Source: Bordetella genomosp. 11 (lineage in GTDB: Bacteria > Pseudomonadota > Gammaproteobacteria > Burkholderiales > Burkholderiaceae_B). Taken from it: a DNA stretch of 64,000 nt. The notes beneath the pieces are model-generated. The model worked only from the letters and a program-made list of their open reading frames with translations, ran no database searches and was not told the origin of the DNA. Position numbers and translations under genes: made by a program. Below are positions 31,608 to 43,300 of this stretch, in pieces (the stretch's first letter is position 1; each line of letters starts with the position of its first letter). The DNA lies in NCBI RefSeq assembly GCF_002261215.1, contig NZ_NEVS01000004.1:496001-560000 (forward strand), read 5' to 3'.

Positions 31608-32384
31608 ATGCACCGATTATTCAAGACGTTCTTCCTGTTGCCCTGGCTATCGGCCTGCGCGCCATCATGGGCGCCGGCCGGCGCGGCGACGGGTGGGGCA
31701 GGGGATAGGGGCGCGGCGCCGCCCACGGGACAAACACACGATTTCAATTGGCGCCTGTCGGGCGATCGGCAGGTAGCGCCCCTGCAAGTCTTCGACGACG
31801 GCCGCAATACCTGGCTGCAGTTCGCTCCAGGGCAAGCCATTCCGGCGCTGTTCGTCGAACACGACCGTACAGAACGGCCCGCGGCCTACGAGCGGCGCGA
31901 ACCTTACGCGATCATCCGCGGAAAATGGCCTTCGGTCATCATGCGGGGCGGCACCCTGCAGGCTCGCGCCGATTATCTCGGCGTGGCTGCGCAACAGGCG
32001 GTGCCTGCGCCGCCCGCGGTCGCGCGCGCCGCGCCCGGGCCCGGGCAGGTTGCCGCCGCGCAAGGCTCGGTCGATTCCGCGGCCGGCCGCCTGTATCGAG
32101 TCGGTCCCGCCGATGAAAACATGCGGCGCGCGCTCGCGCGGTGGGCCGGCCTGGCGGGCTGGACCTTCCAGTCCGAACATTGGGCGGTGGATGTGGATAT
32201 TCCCCTATCGGCCAGCGCGGATTTCTCCGACGATTTCAAGCGGTCGGTCCGCGCGCTCGTCGCGGCCACCGAGCTCGGCGAACGTCCGCTGCAGCCTTGC
32301 TTCTACGCCAACCAGGTATTGCGCGTCATTCCGCTGTCGCAGTCCTGCGACCGTACCGCCGCTCGACCGGGGGCATCGCTATGA
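31608..32384 (+). CDS. TcpQ/PilL-like type IVb pilus lipoprotein with VirB9-like N-terminal segment
   Basis: A 258-residue lipoprotein: signal peptide ending LSAC (C17), then a segment APLQVFDDGRNTWLQFAPG that resembles the opening strand of VirB9/TrbG outer-membrane components, a Pro/Ala linker, and a C-terminal TcpQ-type domain (RRALARWAGLAGWTFQSEHW then ADFSDDFKRSVRALVAATELG) typical of PilL in R64-type pilus operons. TcpQ-like proteins help the secretin reach or assemble in the outer membrane. The ATG at 31608 begins the signal peptide; the longer frame does not fit. It is the first gene of the pilus operon. Confidence 0.75.
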   Translation: MHRLFKTFFLLPWLSACAPSWAPAGAATGGAGDRGAAPPTGQTHDFNWRLSGDRQVAPLQVFDDGRNTWLQFAPGQAIPALFVEHDRTERPAAYERREPYAIIRGKWPSVIMRGGTLQARADYLGVAAQQAVPAPPAVARAAPGPGQVAAAQGSVDSAAGRLYRVGPADENMRRALARWAGLAGWTFQSEHWAVDVDIPLSASADFSDDFKRSVRALVAATELGERPLQPCFYANQVLRVIPLSQSCDRTAARPGASL

Positions 32385-34009
32385 CGTTGGCGCCGCAATC
32401 GGCGCGGGCACGCATCGGCCGCCAGGCCGCCATGCTGGCCCTGGCCATGGCCAGCCCCGCCTGCGTGGGACCGGAACGCATCGCGGCGATACAGGATCGC
32501 GCAGCACGAACGCAGGCGCGCGGCGATGCCGCCCATGCCGGTTTTTCGCGTTCGCTCTCCGGGCGCGCATCCGATCCCGCCATGCAGGAAATCGCCAAGC
32601 CGTGGCTGGCGGGACGCGCGCGGCCATTGGCGCGCGAAGCGACCCTGCCCGCCGCGCTGCGCAAGAATGTCGATACCACCCTGATGTTCGCCGGCGGCCA
32701 GGCAGACCTCGCCGTGCTGGCGGACCGCATCGCGCGCGCCACGGGAATCCCCGTCAAGGTGCGGCCGGATGCCCTGCTGCCGGCGGAATTATTCCTCCCC
32801 CGCCTGGCGGTGTCCGGCGGCAGCGGCACGCCTTTTCCGGCGCGGGCATCCCTGCCCGACGGCGCGCAGCCCTTGCCGCGCGTACTGGACGCCCTGGCCT
32901 GGCGACTTGGCGTTTATTGGCGCTATCTGGAAGGCGTCATCGAGTTCTATCGCACCGAGACACGCGTCTTCGATATCCGTGCCCTGACCTTGAACGCGCG
33001 TGCCGATGCCCGTCTGGGCCGCGCCGCGCGGCCGGGGGATGAGGGCTTCGAGAATGCATCCAACACCACCTTATCCAGCGGCGAACACGACGCGATGGCT
33101 TCCGTGCGGGCGCGCATCGAGCCTTTCCTCACGCGTGCCGGGACCGTCACCGCGGCACCGGGGGCCGGCAGTTCGGTCGTGGTCAACGATACACGCGATG
33201 CCCTGGAACAGGTGGCGCGCTTCCTCGAACGCGAAAACAAAGCGCTGACGCGCCGCGTGCGGCTCGTGTTCGAGGAAATCACCGTGGTCGGCAAGGACCA
33301 GGCCAAGGCGGGTATCGATTGGAATCTGCTCTATCGAGGCACGCGCGCGGCCGTGTCGGCGGCGGCCGCCGGTATGGGCGGCGGCATGCCGGCAATGGCG
33401 TCCGCTGGTCTGCATGACGGGTTATTCGGCGGCACCAAGGCCATCATCGCCGCCTTGAGCGAAATCGGCACGATCGTCCGTCACAGCAGCGTTCCGGTAT
33501 TGACGCTCAATCGCCGTCCCGTCACGCACGCCGTGCGCACCACGTTCTCCTATGTGGACCAGGTGCAGGGCGGCGTGTCAGGGCTCGTGCCGGCCGGGCA
33601 GACCGCCCATCACGGCTTGCTGCCGGCGGTATCGATCAGCCAGAAGCGCGAGACGGTCGGTTCGTTCCTGACCCTCGTTCCGGACGCCCAGGAGGACGGC
33701 CAGATCCTGCTTTCCATCGCTTACGACAACACGGTGGCCCAGCCGCTCAAAAGCCTGACCTTCGGCAAGCCCGACCAGCCGCTCGAAGTGCAGCAGATCA
33801 CCATCGACGGCAACGGGATGGTGCAGCAGGTGGAGCTGCGCGCGGGACAACCGATGATCATTTCAGGCTTCGACCGGCGCGAAGACGAATACGACCGCCG
33901 CCGCCTGACGCCGGCAGCGCCCTATGCGCTGGGCGGCGGCGACCGTGCATCCGCGCAGCGCGCGACCACAATCGTCATTGTGACGGCACAGGTAGAGGAG
34001 GGATTCTGA
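32381..34009 (+). CDS. pilN: PilN-type outer-membrane secretin lipoprotein of the type IVb pilus
   Basis: A 542-residue secretin. The lipobox is ASPAC (C28). The N-terminal third has the TcpC/PilN-style region, the middle an N1-like domain (TVTAAPGAGSSVVVNDTRDALEQVARFLERENK), and the C-terminal half the secretin core (VPVLTLNRRPVTHAV, PDAQEDGQILLSIAYDN, ending near GQPMIISGFDRRED). It should form the gated outer-membrane ring through which the pilus passes. The ATG overlaps the preceding stop codon by four bases. Confidence 0.85.
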   Translation: MTLAPQSARARIGRQAAMLALAMASPACVGPERIAAIQDRAARTQARGDAAHAGFSRSLSGRASDPAMQEIAKPWLAGRARPLAREATLPAALRKNVDTTLMFAGGQADLAVLADRIARATGIPVKVRPDALLPAELFLPRLAVSGGSGTPFPARASLPDGAQPLPRVLDALAWRLGVYWRYLEGVIEFYRTETRVFDIRALTLNARADARLGRAARPGDEGFENASNTTLSSGEHDAMASVRARIEPFLTRAGTVTAAPGAGSSVVVNDTRDALEQVARFLERENKALTRRVRLVFEEITVVGKDQAKAGIDWNLLYRGTRAAVSAAAAGMGGGMPAMASAGLHDGLFGGTKAIIAALSEIGTIVRHSSVPVLTLNRRPVTHAVRTTFSYVDQVQGGVSGLVPAGQTAHHGLLPAVSISQKRETVGSFLTLVPDAQEDGQILLSIAYDNTVAQPLKSLTFGKPDQPLEVQQITIDGNGMVQQVELRAGQPMIISGFDRREDEYDRRRLTPAAPYALGGGDRASAQRATTIVIVTAQVEEGF

Positions 34010-34011
34010 AC

Positions 34012-35319
34012 ATGCCGACGCCATCCGGGAACCCGTCGCTTCCGCAAGCCCTGGGCGATCATCTGCTTGTGCCAACGCGTGACGGCGCGGTACTGGTATT
34101 CGGATTGAGCTGGTCTCCATTGATCGGCAGCCGCGTCGATGTGCTTGCGCGACGCAAGGCAAGGGAGAGCCGCGCCACGCATTATGTCCACGGCGGTGTG
34201 GGCGCGGCCGCGGTCGGCTGCGCGCGGCTGCGCGGCCGGGCCAAGGCATGCTACGCAGCCGCCCAAATTTTCGCGGCATTGCATGCGCATGGCACGGCGG
34301 CAGGGCTGCTGCCGCTGGACGACGGCCGTGTATGGCTGGTGGCCTCGCGCAACGGCGCCGTCATGGCACGAGGTGACCGGATCCACGCCAACGAAGCGCT
34401 GGCGCGCGAGGCACTGGCGGAGCTCGATGCGCTGCATCCCGGCCTGGCGGGGCAGGCACGAGCGCTATCGCTCGACGATCTCTCCGCGGCTGTCGACCCC
34501 GCCGCATGCCTCTGGCGGGTGGGGCAGCCCCTGGCAAGGTTGCCACTGCCGGTGCAGGGCTCGGTCCTTTTGATAGTGCTGGCGCTGCTGGGGCCGCCCG
34601 CATGGCGGGCCTGGCAGCGAGCGATGCCGGCGGCGGAACCTGCCCGCATCGACGCGGCCCAGGCTTGGCGCGATGCCTTGAGCAGGGCTACCGCTTCCGT
34701 GCGTATCCACGATGCGGACGAACTTGCCCGGGTCTTCGCCACGCTGCGGACATTACCCGTGGCATTGCGGGGTTGGACCATGCGTTCCGCGCGCTGCCGG
34801 CCGGAGGAGGCCGGCTGGGCCTGCTTCGCGCGTTATGCCAGGACGGCGCCGGACGCTACCAATCGGGCATTGGCTTCGCAGCTTCCCACAACCGTGAGGG
34901 CCAGCTTCGTTACGTTGAACGAGGCGCAACTTCATTGGCGTGTCGCCGGCAGCGCGGGCACATTAAGCCCGGACGACTTGTCGCAGCCGGCGCGGACGGA
35001 TCTGGACTTCGCCAGCACGCTCCAGGCGATCGGTCCGGCGTTCGCCCGGATCGCCCTGGGCGCGCCCGCGGTGCTGGCGGTCGCGCCACCGCGCGATGAA
35101 CGCGGAGCCGCGCTTCCCGCGCCGGCCGATCTGCCTCGCATGCGCCAACGCAACGTCGTGCTGCAAGGGCCGCTACGCTCCTTCGCCTTGTTCGCGAGGC
35201 CGCGCGCGGTGGCCTCATGGACCGGTGTCGGTCTCGAACTGTATGACGATCGCCGTCCGGATATTGCTCACAGTCCTTTGATGGCACAGCTGGAGGGTAC
35301 CGTCTATGAACGCGAATGA
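34012..35319 (+). CDS. pilO: PilO-type (PilO2) type IVb pilus assembly protein
   Basis: A 435-residue bitopic protein. A cytoplasmic N-terminal domain of about 180 residues precedes one membrane helix (VQGSVLLIVLALLGPPAW, about 182-199) and a periplasmic domain of about 230 residues. This layout, the length and the position between PilN and PilP match PilO of R64 and SPI-7 pili, which aligns the inner-membrane platform. Sequence motifs are weak, so the name rests largely on context. The gene begins two bases after pilN. Confidence 0.72.
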   Translation: MPTPSGNPSLPQALGDHLLVPTRDGAVLVFGLSWSPLIGSRVDVLARRKARESRATHYVHGGVGAAAVGCARLRGRAKACYAAAQIFAALHAHGTAAGLLPLDDGRVWLVASRNGAVMARGDRIHANEALAREALAELDALHPGLAGQARALSLDDLSAAVDPAACLWRVGQPLARLPLPVQGSVLLIVLALLGPPAWRAWQRAMPAAEPARIDAAQAWRDALSRATASVRIHDADELARVFATLRTLPVALRGWTMRSARCRPEEAGWACFARYARTAPDATNRALASQLPTTVRASFVTLNEAQLHWRVAGSAGTLSPDDLSQPARTDLDFASTLQAIGPAFARIALGAPAVLAVAPPRDERGAALPAPADLPRMRQRNVVLQGPLRSFALFARPRAVASWTGVGLELYDDRRPDIAHSPLMAQLEGTVYERE

Positions 35320-35797
35320 GGTCTGCGGGCGCCGCCTGCGCCGGGGACTGGCGTTGATGGCCATCGCCGCGAGCTGCGCGGCGCGCGCGCAAGCGGATGT
35401 TGCCGCCGCCGCAGCGCCCGATCCTGCCGCCACCAGGGGATGGCCCGATGCGGACATCGTTGACGAACTCCTGCGTCGCGAAACCCGTGCGGCGCTGACG
35501 GCGCAGGCACAGCGCAGCGGGTCCCGGCATGGTGCGGTGTCGCCCATGCGTTCCGATGCGCCGGCCCAGGCCGACCCCGACCGCATGGACCTGGCCGCCA
35601 TCTATGGCGTCGGTCAAAGGCTGGACGTCGAAATCCTCTTGAATGGACGCCGTCTGCGTTATCGGCATGGGCGCAAGTGGCCCGACGAGGCGCCAGATGG
35701 CGACGGTGCCTATACCTTGCGCGCGATACAGGGCCATTGCGTCGTATTCGATGGCAGCGGCGGCAATCGCCGCGTTTGCCTGCCGCGTGGCGGCTAG
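35306..35797 (+). CDS. pilP: PilP-type type IVb pilus biogenesis protein
   Basis: A 163-residue exported protein. A signal peptide (about residues 1-28, ending ARA or AQA), a low-complexity Ala/Asp linker and a compact C-terminal domain (DPDRMDLAAIYGVGQRLDVEILLNG, ending with two cysteines in HCVVFDGSGGNRRVC) match the small PilP of R64-type operons. It overlaps the 3' end of pilO by 14 bases. In related systems PilP is thought to link the inner-membrane proteins to the secretin. Confidence 0.75.
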   Translation: MNANEVCGRRLRRGLALMAIAASCAARAQADVAAAAAPDPAATRGWPDADIVDELLRRETRAALTAQAQRSGSRHGAVSPMRSDAPAQADPDRMDLAAIYGVGQRLDVEILLNGRRLRYRHGRKWPDEAPDGDGAYTLRAIQGHCVVFDGSGGNRRVCLPRGG

Positions 35798-35807
35798 GGG
35801 GCGGCAT

Positions 35808-37634
35808 ATGCTGTTACGACGCCTCGCCATGCATGCCACCGCCCGCGCCGCGACGGACGCACCGCGCACGACAGACGCGACGATCCCGGCCGTCGCGACG
35901 GCCTCCGTTTCCCTGGCGGCCCCGGCAGCGCCAGCGGGATGCGGCGGGCCGGCCGGCAGGGCAGCCGCGCCAGTATTGGCAACCCAGGACGATATCGCGC
36001 GGCTCATCCCGGCATTCGTGCGGGCGGCGGGGGCGGATTTCGACCTCGCCGCCTTGTCGGGACGGTTGTGTCCGGTCGTCCTGCAGGACGGTACCGTGGC
36101 TATCTTCGCGCTGGCCGACTATGCCGGCGGCGATGAAATCGACGAGGTCGAACGCATGGTCCTGCGCCGCGGGCGGCGCCTGGCCTCGCCATCGCGCTAT
36201 GTGCTGCCCGGCCCTTTGCTGCTCAGCGTGGCGCGCGGGCAATTGACCCTGCAGCGGCTGCGCGATCCGCGCGCCGTGCTGGCGGACCGGCACAAGTCCG
36301 CGCTGGCGGCTGGCTTCTGCGACATCGTCACCTGGGGTGTCCACCATCAAGCCAGCGATGTCCACTTCAATGTCCATCTTCGCAAGGCGGAATCGGAAGT
36401 CCGCTTCACGATTGCCGGTCGCTACGTCGCGCCATCGCGCTTTCGCCGTATGCCTACCGCGACGCTGATGGAAATGCTGTCCGTCGCATGGATGGATATC
36501 CGTGGCGGCAATGGCGCGGTATTCGACCCGCAGACGGAACAGCAGGGCCAGTTGCACATCCGGGTGGACGACCGGCCCGTCATGCTGCGGTGGGCATCGC
36601 TGGCGACGGACCGCGGCCCGGCGGTATGCCTGCGGCTGCTGCGCCTCGATATGCAGACGCAAGGTCTGTCGCTGCGGTCGCTGGGCTATCTGGACAGCCA
36701 GATCGACATGCTCGGCCATGCCTGCCGGACGGACGGCGGGGCGGTGGTGCTGGCCGGTGTCGTGGGTTCGGGGAAATCCACCACCATTGCCACGCTGATC
36801 CGCACCTTGCCGGACGACCGCAAGATCATCACGCTGGAAGACCCGGTGGAATACCTTATCGACAATGCGCTGCAGAACAGCGTGTCGCGCAACCTCGACG
36901 ACAGCAGCGCGACGGCATTCGACGCCAAGCTCAGGACCGTCAAGCGGTCCGCGATGAACGACTTGCTCGTCGGTGAAATCCGCGATGCGGAAACGGGCCG
37001 GGCATTCATGGACCTGGCGGCTTCGGGCGTGAATCTCTACACGACCACGCATGCCGCATCGGCACTGATGATTCCCGAGCGGCTGGCGTCGGACTTCATT
37101 GGCGTTTCGCGTGACTTCCTGGCGACGCCGGGTGTGTTGAAGCTGCTGGTGTACCAGGCGTTGCTGCCGCGGCTCTGTCCGCATTGCGCCTTGCCCCTGG
37201 AAACCCTGCACGATGGACCGGACGGCGCCGACAGGCGTCAGTGGACGCACCGCTTCCTCCGCCTTTATGACTTGTGCGCGCAGGCCTTGCGCGTTCGCAA
37301 TCGCGAAGGATGCCATCGCTGCGCCAACGACGAGCTGCCACACCTGAACGGCACGGCCGGCCGCACGGTGGTCGCCGAAATGATCGAGCCGTCGCTGGAC
37401 GATACTTTTCTGCGGTGCGTGCGGCAGCGCGACAACCTGGGGTTGCGCCGCCATCTGCGCGGGCGGCGCGCCGCGCGTTTCGACAGTCCTGACATGGAAG
37501 GCAAGAGCGCCATGGAATGCGCCGTTTACAAGACGTCGACCGGTGAAATCGATCCGCGCGACGTCGAATCGCACTTCCAATCCTACGTTTCGGTCGAACG
37601 CGAGCGCGCCGTACCGGTGGGTGGCCATGGCTGA
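35808..37634 (+). CDS. pilQ: PilQ-type pilus assembly ATPase (GspE/PilB superfamily)
   Basis: A 608-residue hexameric secretion ATPase. The N-terminal ~170 residues start with an Ala/Pro-rich stretch. The motor has Walker A GVVGSGKSTT (K323), the Asp box region KIITLEDPVEYLI and Walker B MNDLLVGEIRDAETG. A C-terminal zinc-binding element (LCPHC ... CHRC) is present, as in extension ATPases. It powers pilus polymerisation. The frame is open upstream through pilP, but the ATG at 35808 follows the pilP stop and GGGGGCGG. It overlaps pilR by eight bases. Confidence 0.88.
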   Translation: MLLRRLAMHATARAATDAPRTTDATIPAVATASVSLAAPAAPAGCGGPAGRAAAPVLATQDDIARLIPAFVRAAGADFDLAALSGRLCPVVLQDGTVAIFALADYAGGDEIDEVERMVLRRGRRLASPSRYVLPGPLLLSVARGQLTLQRLRDPRAVLADRHKSALAAGFCDIVTWGVHHQASDVHFNVHLRKAESEVRFTIAGRYVAPSRFRRMPTATLMEMLSVAWMDIRGGNGAVFDPQTEQQGQLHIRVDDRPVMLRWASLATDRGPAVCLRLLRLDMQTQGLSLRSLGYLDSQIDMLGHACRTDGGAVVLAGVVGSGKSTTIATLIRTLPDDRKIITLEDPVEYLIDNALQNSVSRNLDDSSATAFDAKLRTVKRSAMNDLLVGEIRDAETGRAFMDLAASGVNLYTTTHAASALMIPERLASDFIGVSRDFLATPGVLKLLVYQALLPRLCPHCALPLETLHDGPDGADRRQWTHRFLRLYDLCAQALRVRNREGCHRCANDELPHLNGTAGRTVVAEMIEPSLDDTFLRCVRQRDNLGLRRHLRGRRAARFDSPDMEGKSAMECAVYKTSTGEIDPRDVESHFQSYVSVERERAVPVGGHG

Positions 37635-38772
37635 CTGGCGCGCGATGGCCGCGAGAGCGGGAGATACATGGACGGATTTCGAGCGGATACGCCTGCGTTG
37701 CGATGCCTGGCGCTTTTCCGGCATGCGCGCGGATTACTACGATTACCTGGCCGACATGCTGGAAGGGTTGCAAGGGCGCAAGACACTGCGCGACCTGTTC
37801 GATGACGATGCCCGCCGCCATGGCGACGGCAGCGTGCGTGGGCGTCTGGCGCGGCGGTGGTCGCAGGCGCTGGAAGCGTGCGGCGGCGATCTCTCCATGG
37901 CGTGGACGGGCAGCATGCCGGCCGCGGAGCTGGCCTTGCTGCATGCCGCACAGGCCGGCGGCGCCGGCGCGCTCACCGAGGCGCTGCGCGACCTGGCGCG
38001 CGCGGCGCGCGTGGCCGAACAAGCCTCGCATACCTTCCGCGACACCCTGGTGGCGGGCATGGCCGCCATGGCGGTGGCGCTGGCTCTTGCCTGCGCCGTG
38101 CCTTATTTCACCGTCCCGCGCCTGCAACTGGTGTTTCAGGGAGTGCCGCCTGCCTATCACGGCATATTGACGCGCGGCTTGTTCGCGTTTGCCGAGACGG
38201 TCCGCCAGGGACTGCCGCTTCTTGCCGCCTGCGCGACCGCGGGCATCTGGCTGTCGTGGTGGTCACTGGACCATCTTGTCGGACCCTTGCGCAAACGGCT
38301 CGACACCTGGCCGATCTGGCGCTTGTATCGCGACGTGAACGCCATCCGTTTCCTCGCCATGCTCGCCGTACTGGTCCGGCGGCGCGGCAACGTCGATATC
38401 CGCTTGCGCCAGGCCCTGGCCATGCAGGCGGACCACGCCAGGCCGTGGTTGTCCTGGCATATCCGCGACATGGTCGCGCGTATCGACGCCGGCCTGGTTG
38501 GGGCGGACAGCTTCGATACGGGCATGATCGACCGCCGCATCTGGTGGTACCTGAGCGACATGATCGCTGCCCATGGCATGGCTCGCGGGCTGGACCGGGT
38601 AGCGGATCGCATCGAACGACGGGCGCTCGCTCAGGTCGTGCGCCAGGCCCTGGTACTGCGCTGGGCGCTGTTGCTTGGCGCCGTTGCCGCGGTCATCGCC
38701 CTGGCCTTGTGGCATTACGCCGCGATCGACGAGCTGCGCCGCGCCATGGTGCATGTCCACGCCGGCGGCTAG
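37627..38772 (+). CDS. pilR: PilR-type inner-membrane platform protein (GspF family)
   Basis: A 381-residue polytopic protein with the two-lobed GspF/PilC plan. The first cytoplasmic helical domain contains YYDYLADMLEGLQGRKTLRDLF; a pair of membrane helices lies near residues 139-160 and 195-220; the second cytoplasmic domain has RFLAMLAVLVRRRGNVDIRL; a last helix is near the C-terminus (ALLLGAVAAVIALAL). It anchors the ATPase and feeds pilin into the fibre. It overlaps pilQ. Confidence 0.85.
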   Translation: MADWRAMAARAGDTWTDFERIRLRCDAWRFSGMRADYYDYLADMLEGLQGRKTLRDLFDDDARRHGDGSVRGRLARRWSQALEACGGDLSMAWTGSMPAAELALLHAAQAGGAGALTEALRDLARAARVAEQASHTFRDTLVAGMAAMAVALALACAVPYFTVPRLQLVFQGVPPAYHGILTRGLFAFAETVRQGLPLLAACATAGIWLSWWSLDHLVGPLRKRLDTWPIWRLYRDVNAIRFLAMLAVLVRRRGNVDIRLRQALAMQADHARPWLSWHIRDMVARIDAGLVGADSFDTGMIDRRIWWYLSDMIAAHGMARGLDRVADRIERRALAQVVRQALVLRWALLLGAVAAVIALALWHYAAIDELRRAMVHVHAGG

Positions 38773-38827
38773 CTTGTCCGGCCCCCGGGATTCCGACCTT
38801 CCGAACCACACCATTGAAGGAGCCGCC

Positions 38828-39430
38828 ATGTCCGCGTGCCGCCACCGTACCCAGCAAGGGTTCTCGCTTATCGAAGTCTCTATCGTGACCGCCATCGTGC
38901 TGCTCATCGCGATCGTCGGGATACCGGCCATCGGCAGCTACGTCGTCGAAAACAAGGTGCCCAAGGTGGGCGAGGAATTGCAGCGCTTCGTCGCGCGGGT
39001 CAAGGCCAACGGACAGGGAGGCGGCGTCGCGCCGTACCACAACCTTCATGGCGGAATGCTGGCGAATGCCTTGCGCGATTCCAGCATTTTCGCGGTTGAA
39101 GGCAGCGACGCGTCCGCCGTGGTGGCGCACGGCCTGGGCGGCAACGGCGCAGGTGGCAACGGCACCATCGCCGTGGCGCCTGCCTCCTTTGCCGGCGGCG
39201 GGCCCGGATCCGCCTTCACGCTGACGCTGACCAACGTCAATAACGCGGCTTGCCCCGGCCTGGCGTCGGTCATGCAACGGGTGTCCGAGATCATTGTCGT
39301 GGAAGGCGAGGGCGGTCCCGTCGTGGTCAAGGACACCAGCGCGTCGCCGCCCAGGCACTACGACGCCATGTTGGCGCAGGCCCAGTGCGCTCGCGGCGAC
39401 GCCAATACCTTTGTCTTTACCGCGCGCTGA
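38828..39430 (+). CDS. pilS: PilS-type major prepilin of the type IVb pilus
   Basis: A 200-residue prepilin. The leader MSACRHRTQQG ends at the peptidase site G11/F12, followed by FSLIEVSIVTAIVLLIAIV with the conserved glutamate at mature position 5. The globular part is Gly-rich (GLGGNGAGGNGTIAVAP) and has two cysteines (in AACPG and QCARG) that could close the D-region disulfide of type IVb pilins. GAAGGAG at 38816-38822 precedes the ATG. It is the likely fibre subunit. Confidence 0.88.
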   Translation: MSACRHRTQQGFSLIEVSIVTAIVLLIAIVGIPAIGSYVVENKVPKVGEELQRFVARVKANGQGGGVAPYHNLHGGMLANALRDSSIFAVEGSDASAVVAHGLGGNGAGGNGTIAVAPASFAGGGPGSAFTLTLTNVNNAACPGLASVMQRVSEIIVVEGEGGPVVVKDTSASPPRHYDAMLAQAQCARGDANTFVFTAR

Positions 39431-39444
39431 CAAGAGGCGCCGGT

Positions 39445-40512
39445 ATGTCCGCTCTTCATCCGGCATGCACGCACGGCGGCGTCCGCGCCCAACGCGGCTT
39501 CGCATTGCTCGAGTTAACGATCGCCGTCGCGATCGCCTGCGTGCTGGCCGTCTGGGCGGCCAACCGCCTGGTCCGCGACGTGGAGGGTGTCGCCGAGCGG
39601 GCCGCGGGCCTGTGGCTGCTTGATATCCGCCGCGCCCTGGACGGCATGCTGGCGCGCCACGGCGACACGCTGGCCGACGGCGGCGCGCTGGTGGACGACC
39701 ATGGCGGGGCGGTATATGCCGATCCGTGGGCCCCCACGCTGTCCGAGCTGAAGGCGCAGGGCCACCTCGCTGGCGCTGTTCCCGAGCACGGTCCCCTCGG
39801 CATGCGGGTCGCCATCAAGTTGTGGCGCGACGGCGACTGCCCCGGTGCGGGGTGCCGCATCGAGGCCCTTGCGTACACCGGCGTCTTTCCCCCCGCGGCA
39901 AGCCGTGCCGCGGCGTCCGTTTTGCCGGACCCGACCCGTCTGGCCGGCGTGCTCATGGCGGCCGGCGGGGCGGGGGCCAGCGTGTCGGAACTGGCGCCGG
40001 ATCGCCTGCGCGGCGCGGCGTTCGATCTGCCCAACCCTCCCGCGCCGGGCATGGCGGCCCTGCCCATCGGCACGGTCGCCGTGCGCGCCGGCCGCGAAGC
40101 CGCCGATGCCCACCGCTATCTGCGGGCCCGCGACGCCCGCGATCCGCAATTTCGCGGCGACGTTTCCACGGCCGGCACGCTTTCCAGCCGCCGGCTGGTC
40201 GCCGGCGAGCACCTGAAACTGGACGGAAAGGCTGTCCCCGGCGAACCCTGCCCGGAAAACGGCCTGCTCGCGCGCGATACGGACGGCAGCCTGCTTAACT
40301 GCGTGGCCGGCACGTGGGCGCCGCCGGGGGGCTTCGGCGGCGCCTACGCGACCAATACCGGGACCGGCTGCGACATGCCGGGCCGGTCCGCGCCCAATCC
40401 GAGAACCGGGGCGTGTTCATGCCCGCCGGGGTATCGGGCCGTCATGGTCGCCTCCGGCGGCGAACGGGACGCCGACGTTGGCTGGACCGAAGGCTATGTA
40501 TGCCTGCGTTGA
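39445..40512 (+). CDS. pilV: PilV-type minor pilin, possible tip adhesin
   Basis: A 355-residue large pilin. The prepilin site is G18/F19 (QRG-FALLELTIAV) with the conserved E at position +5. A long beta-rich middle part follows, then a cysteine-rich tail (PCPENG, LNC, GTGCDMPG, GACSCPPGY, YVC). In R64 the PilV C-terminus is the adhesin and is switched by a recombinase (shufflon). Here the gene simply ends; I see no sfx-like repeats, alternative 3' cassettes or rci gene downstream, so PilV is apparently fixed. It is the last gene of the operon. Confidence 0.8.
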   Translation: MSALHPACTHGGVRAQRGFALLELTIAVAIACVLAVWAANRLVRDVEGVAERAAGLWLLDIRRALDGMLARHGDTLADGGALVDDHGGAVYADPWAPTLSELKAQGHLAGAVPEHGPLGMRVAIKLWRDGDCPGAGCRIEALAYTGVFPPAASRAAASVLPDPTRLAGVLMAAGGAGASVSELAPDRLRGAAFDLPNPPAPGMAALPIGTVAVRAGREAADAHRYLRARDARDPQFRGDVSTAGTLSSRRLVAGEHLKLDGKAVPGEPCPENGLLARDTDGSLLNCVAGTWAPPGGFGGAYATNTGTGCDMPGRSAPNPRTGACSCPPGYRAVMVASGGERDADVGWTEGYVCLR

Positions 40513-40637
40513 AAAACGGCCGGAAAACCGGCAATCGACTGCGCCGCCCATGCGCGGACACCCACCACCGGCGAGCGGACGTCCTGGCCGACGGCGCCTA
40601 CCCGAGTCGTTACAGTCTTCAAACGGACGCAACCCTC

Positions 40638-40643
40638 TATAAT
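40638..40643 (+). promoter_or_regulatory. Candidate -10 element (TATAAT) for alaS
   Basis: A perfect TATAAT lies 41 bases before the conventional alaS start. The nearest -35-like hexamer (TTACAG, 40610-40615) is 22 bases away, too far for an ideal promoter. Transcription would start near 40650, which leaves only 8 bases before the in-frame ATG at 40658 and favours the ATG at 40679. Confidence 0.45.
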
Positions 40644-40678
40644 CAAAAATTCGCCTTATGCCGACCGATTCATCCGCG

Positions 40679-43296
<2,618 letters not shown>

Positions 43297-43300
<4 letters not shown>

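Noticed and set aside
40513..40657. Shufflon (invertible PilV tail cassettes)
   Set aside because: Only 166 bases separate pilV from alaS; no repeated 19-base sites, extra tails or recombinase gene are present.
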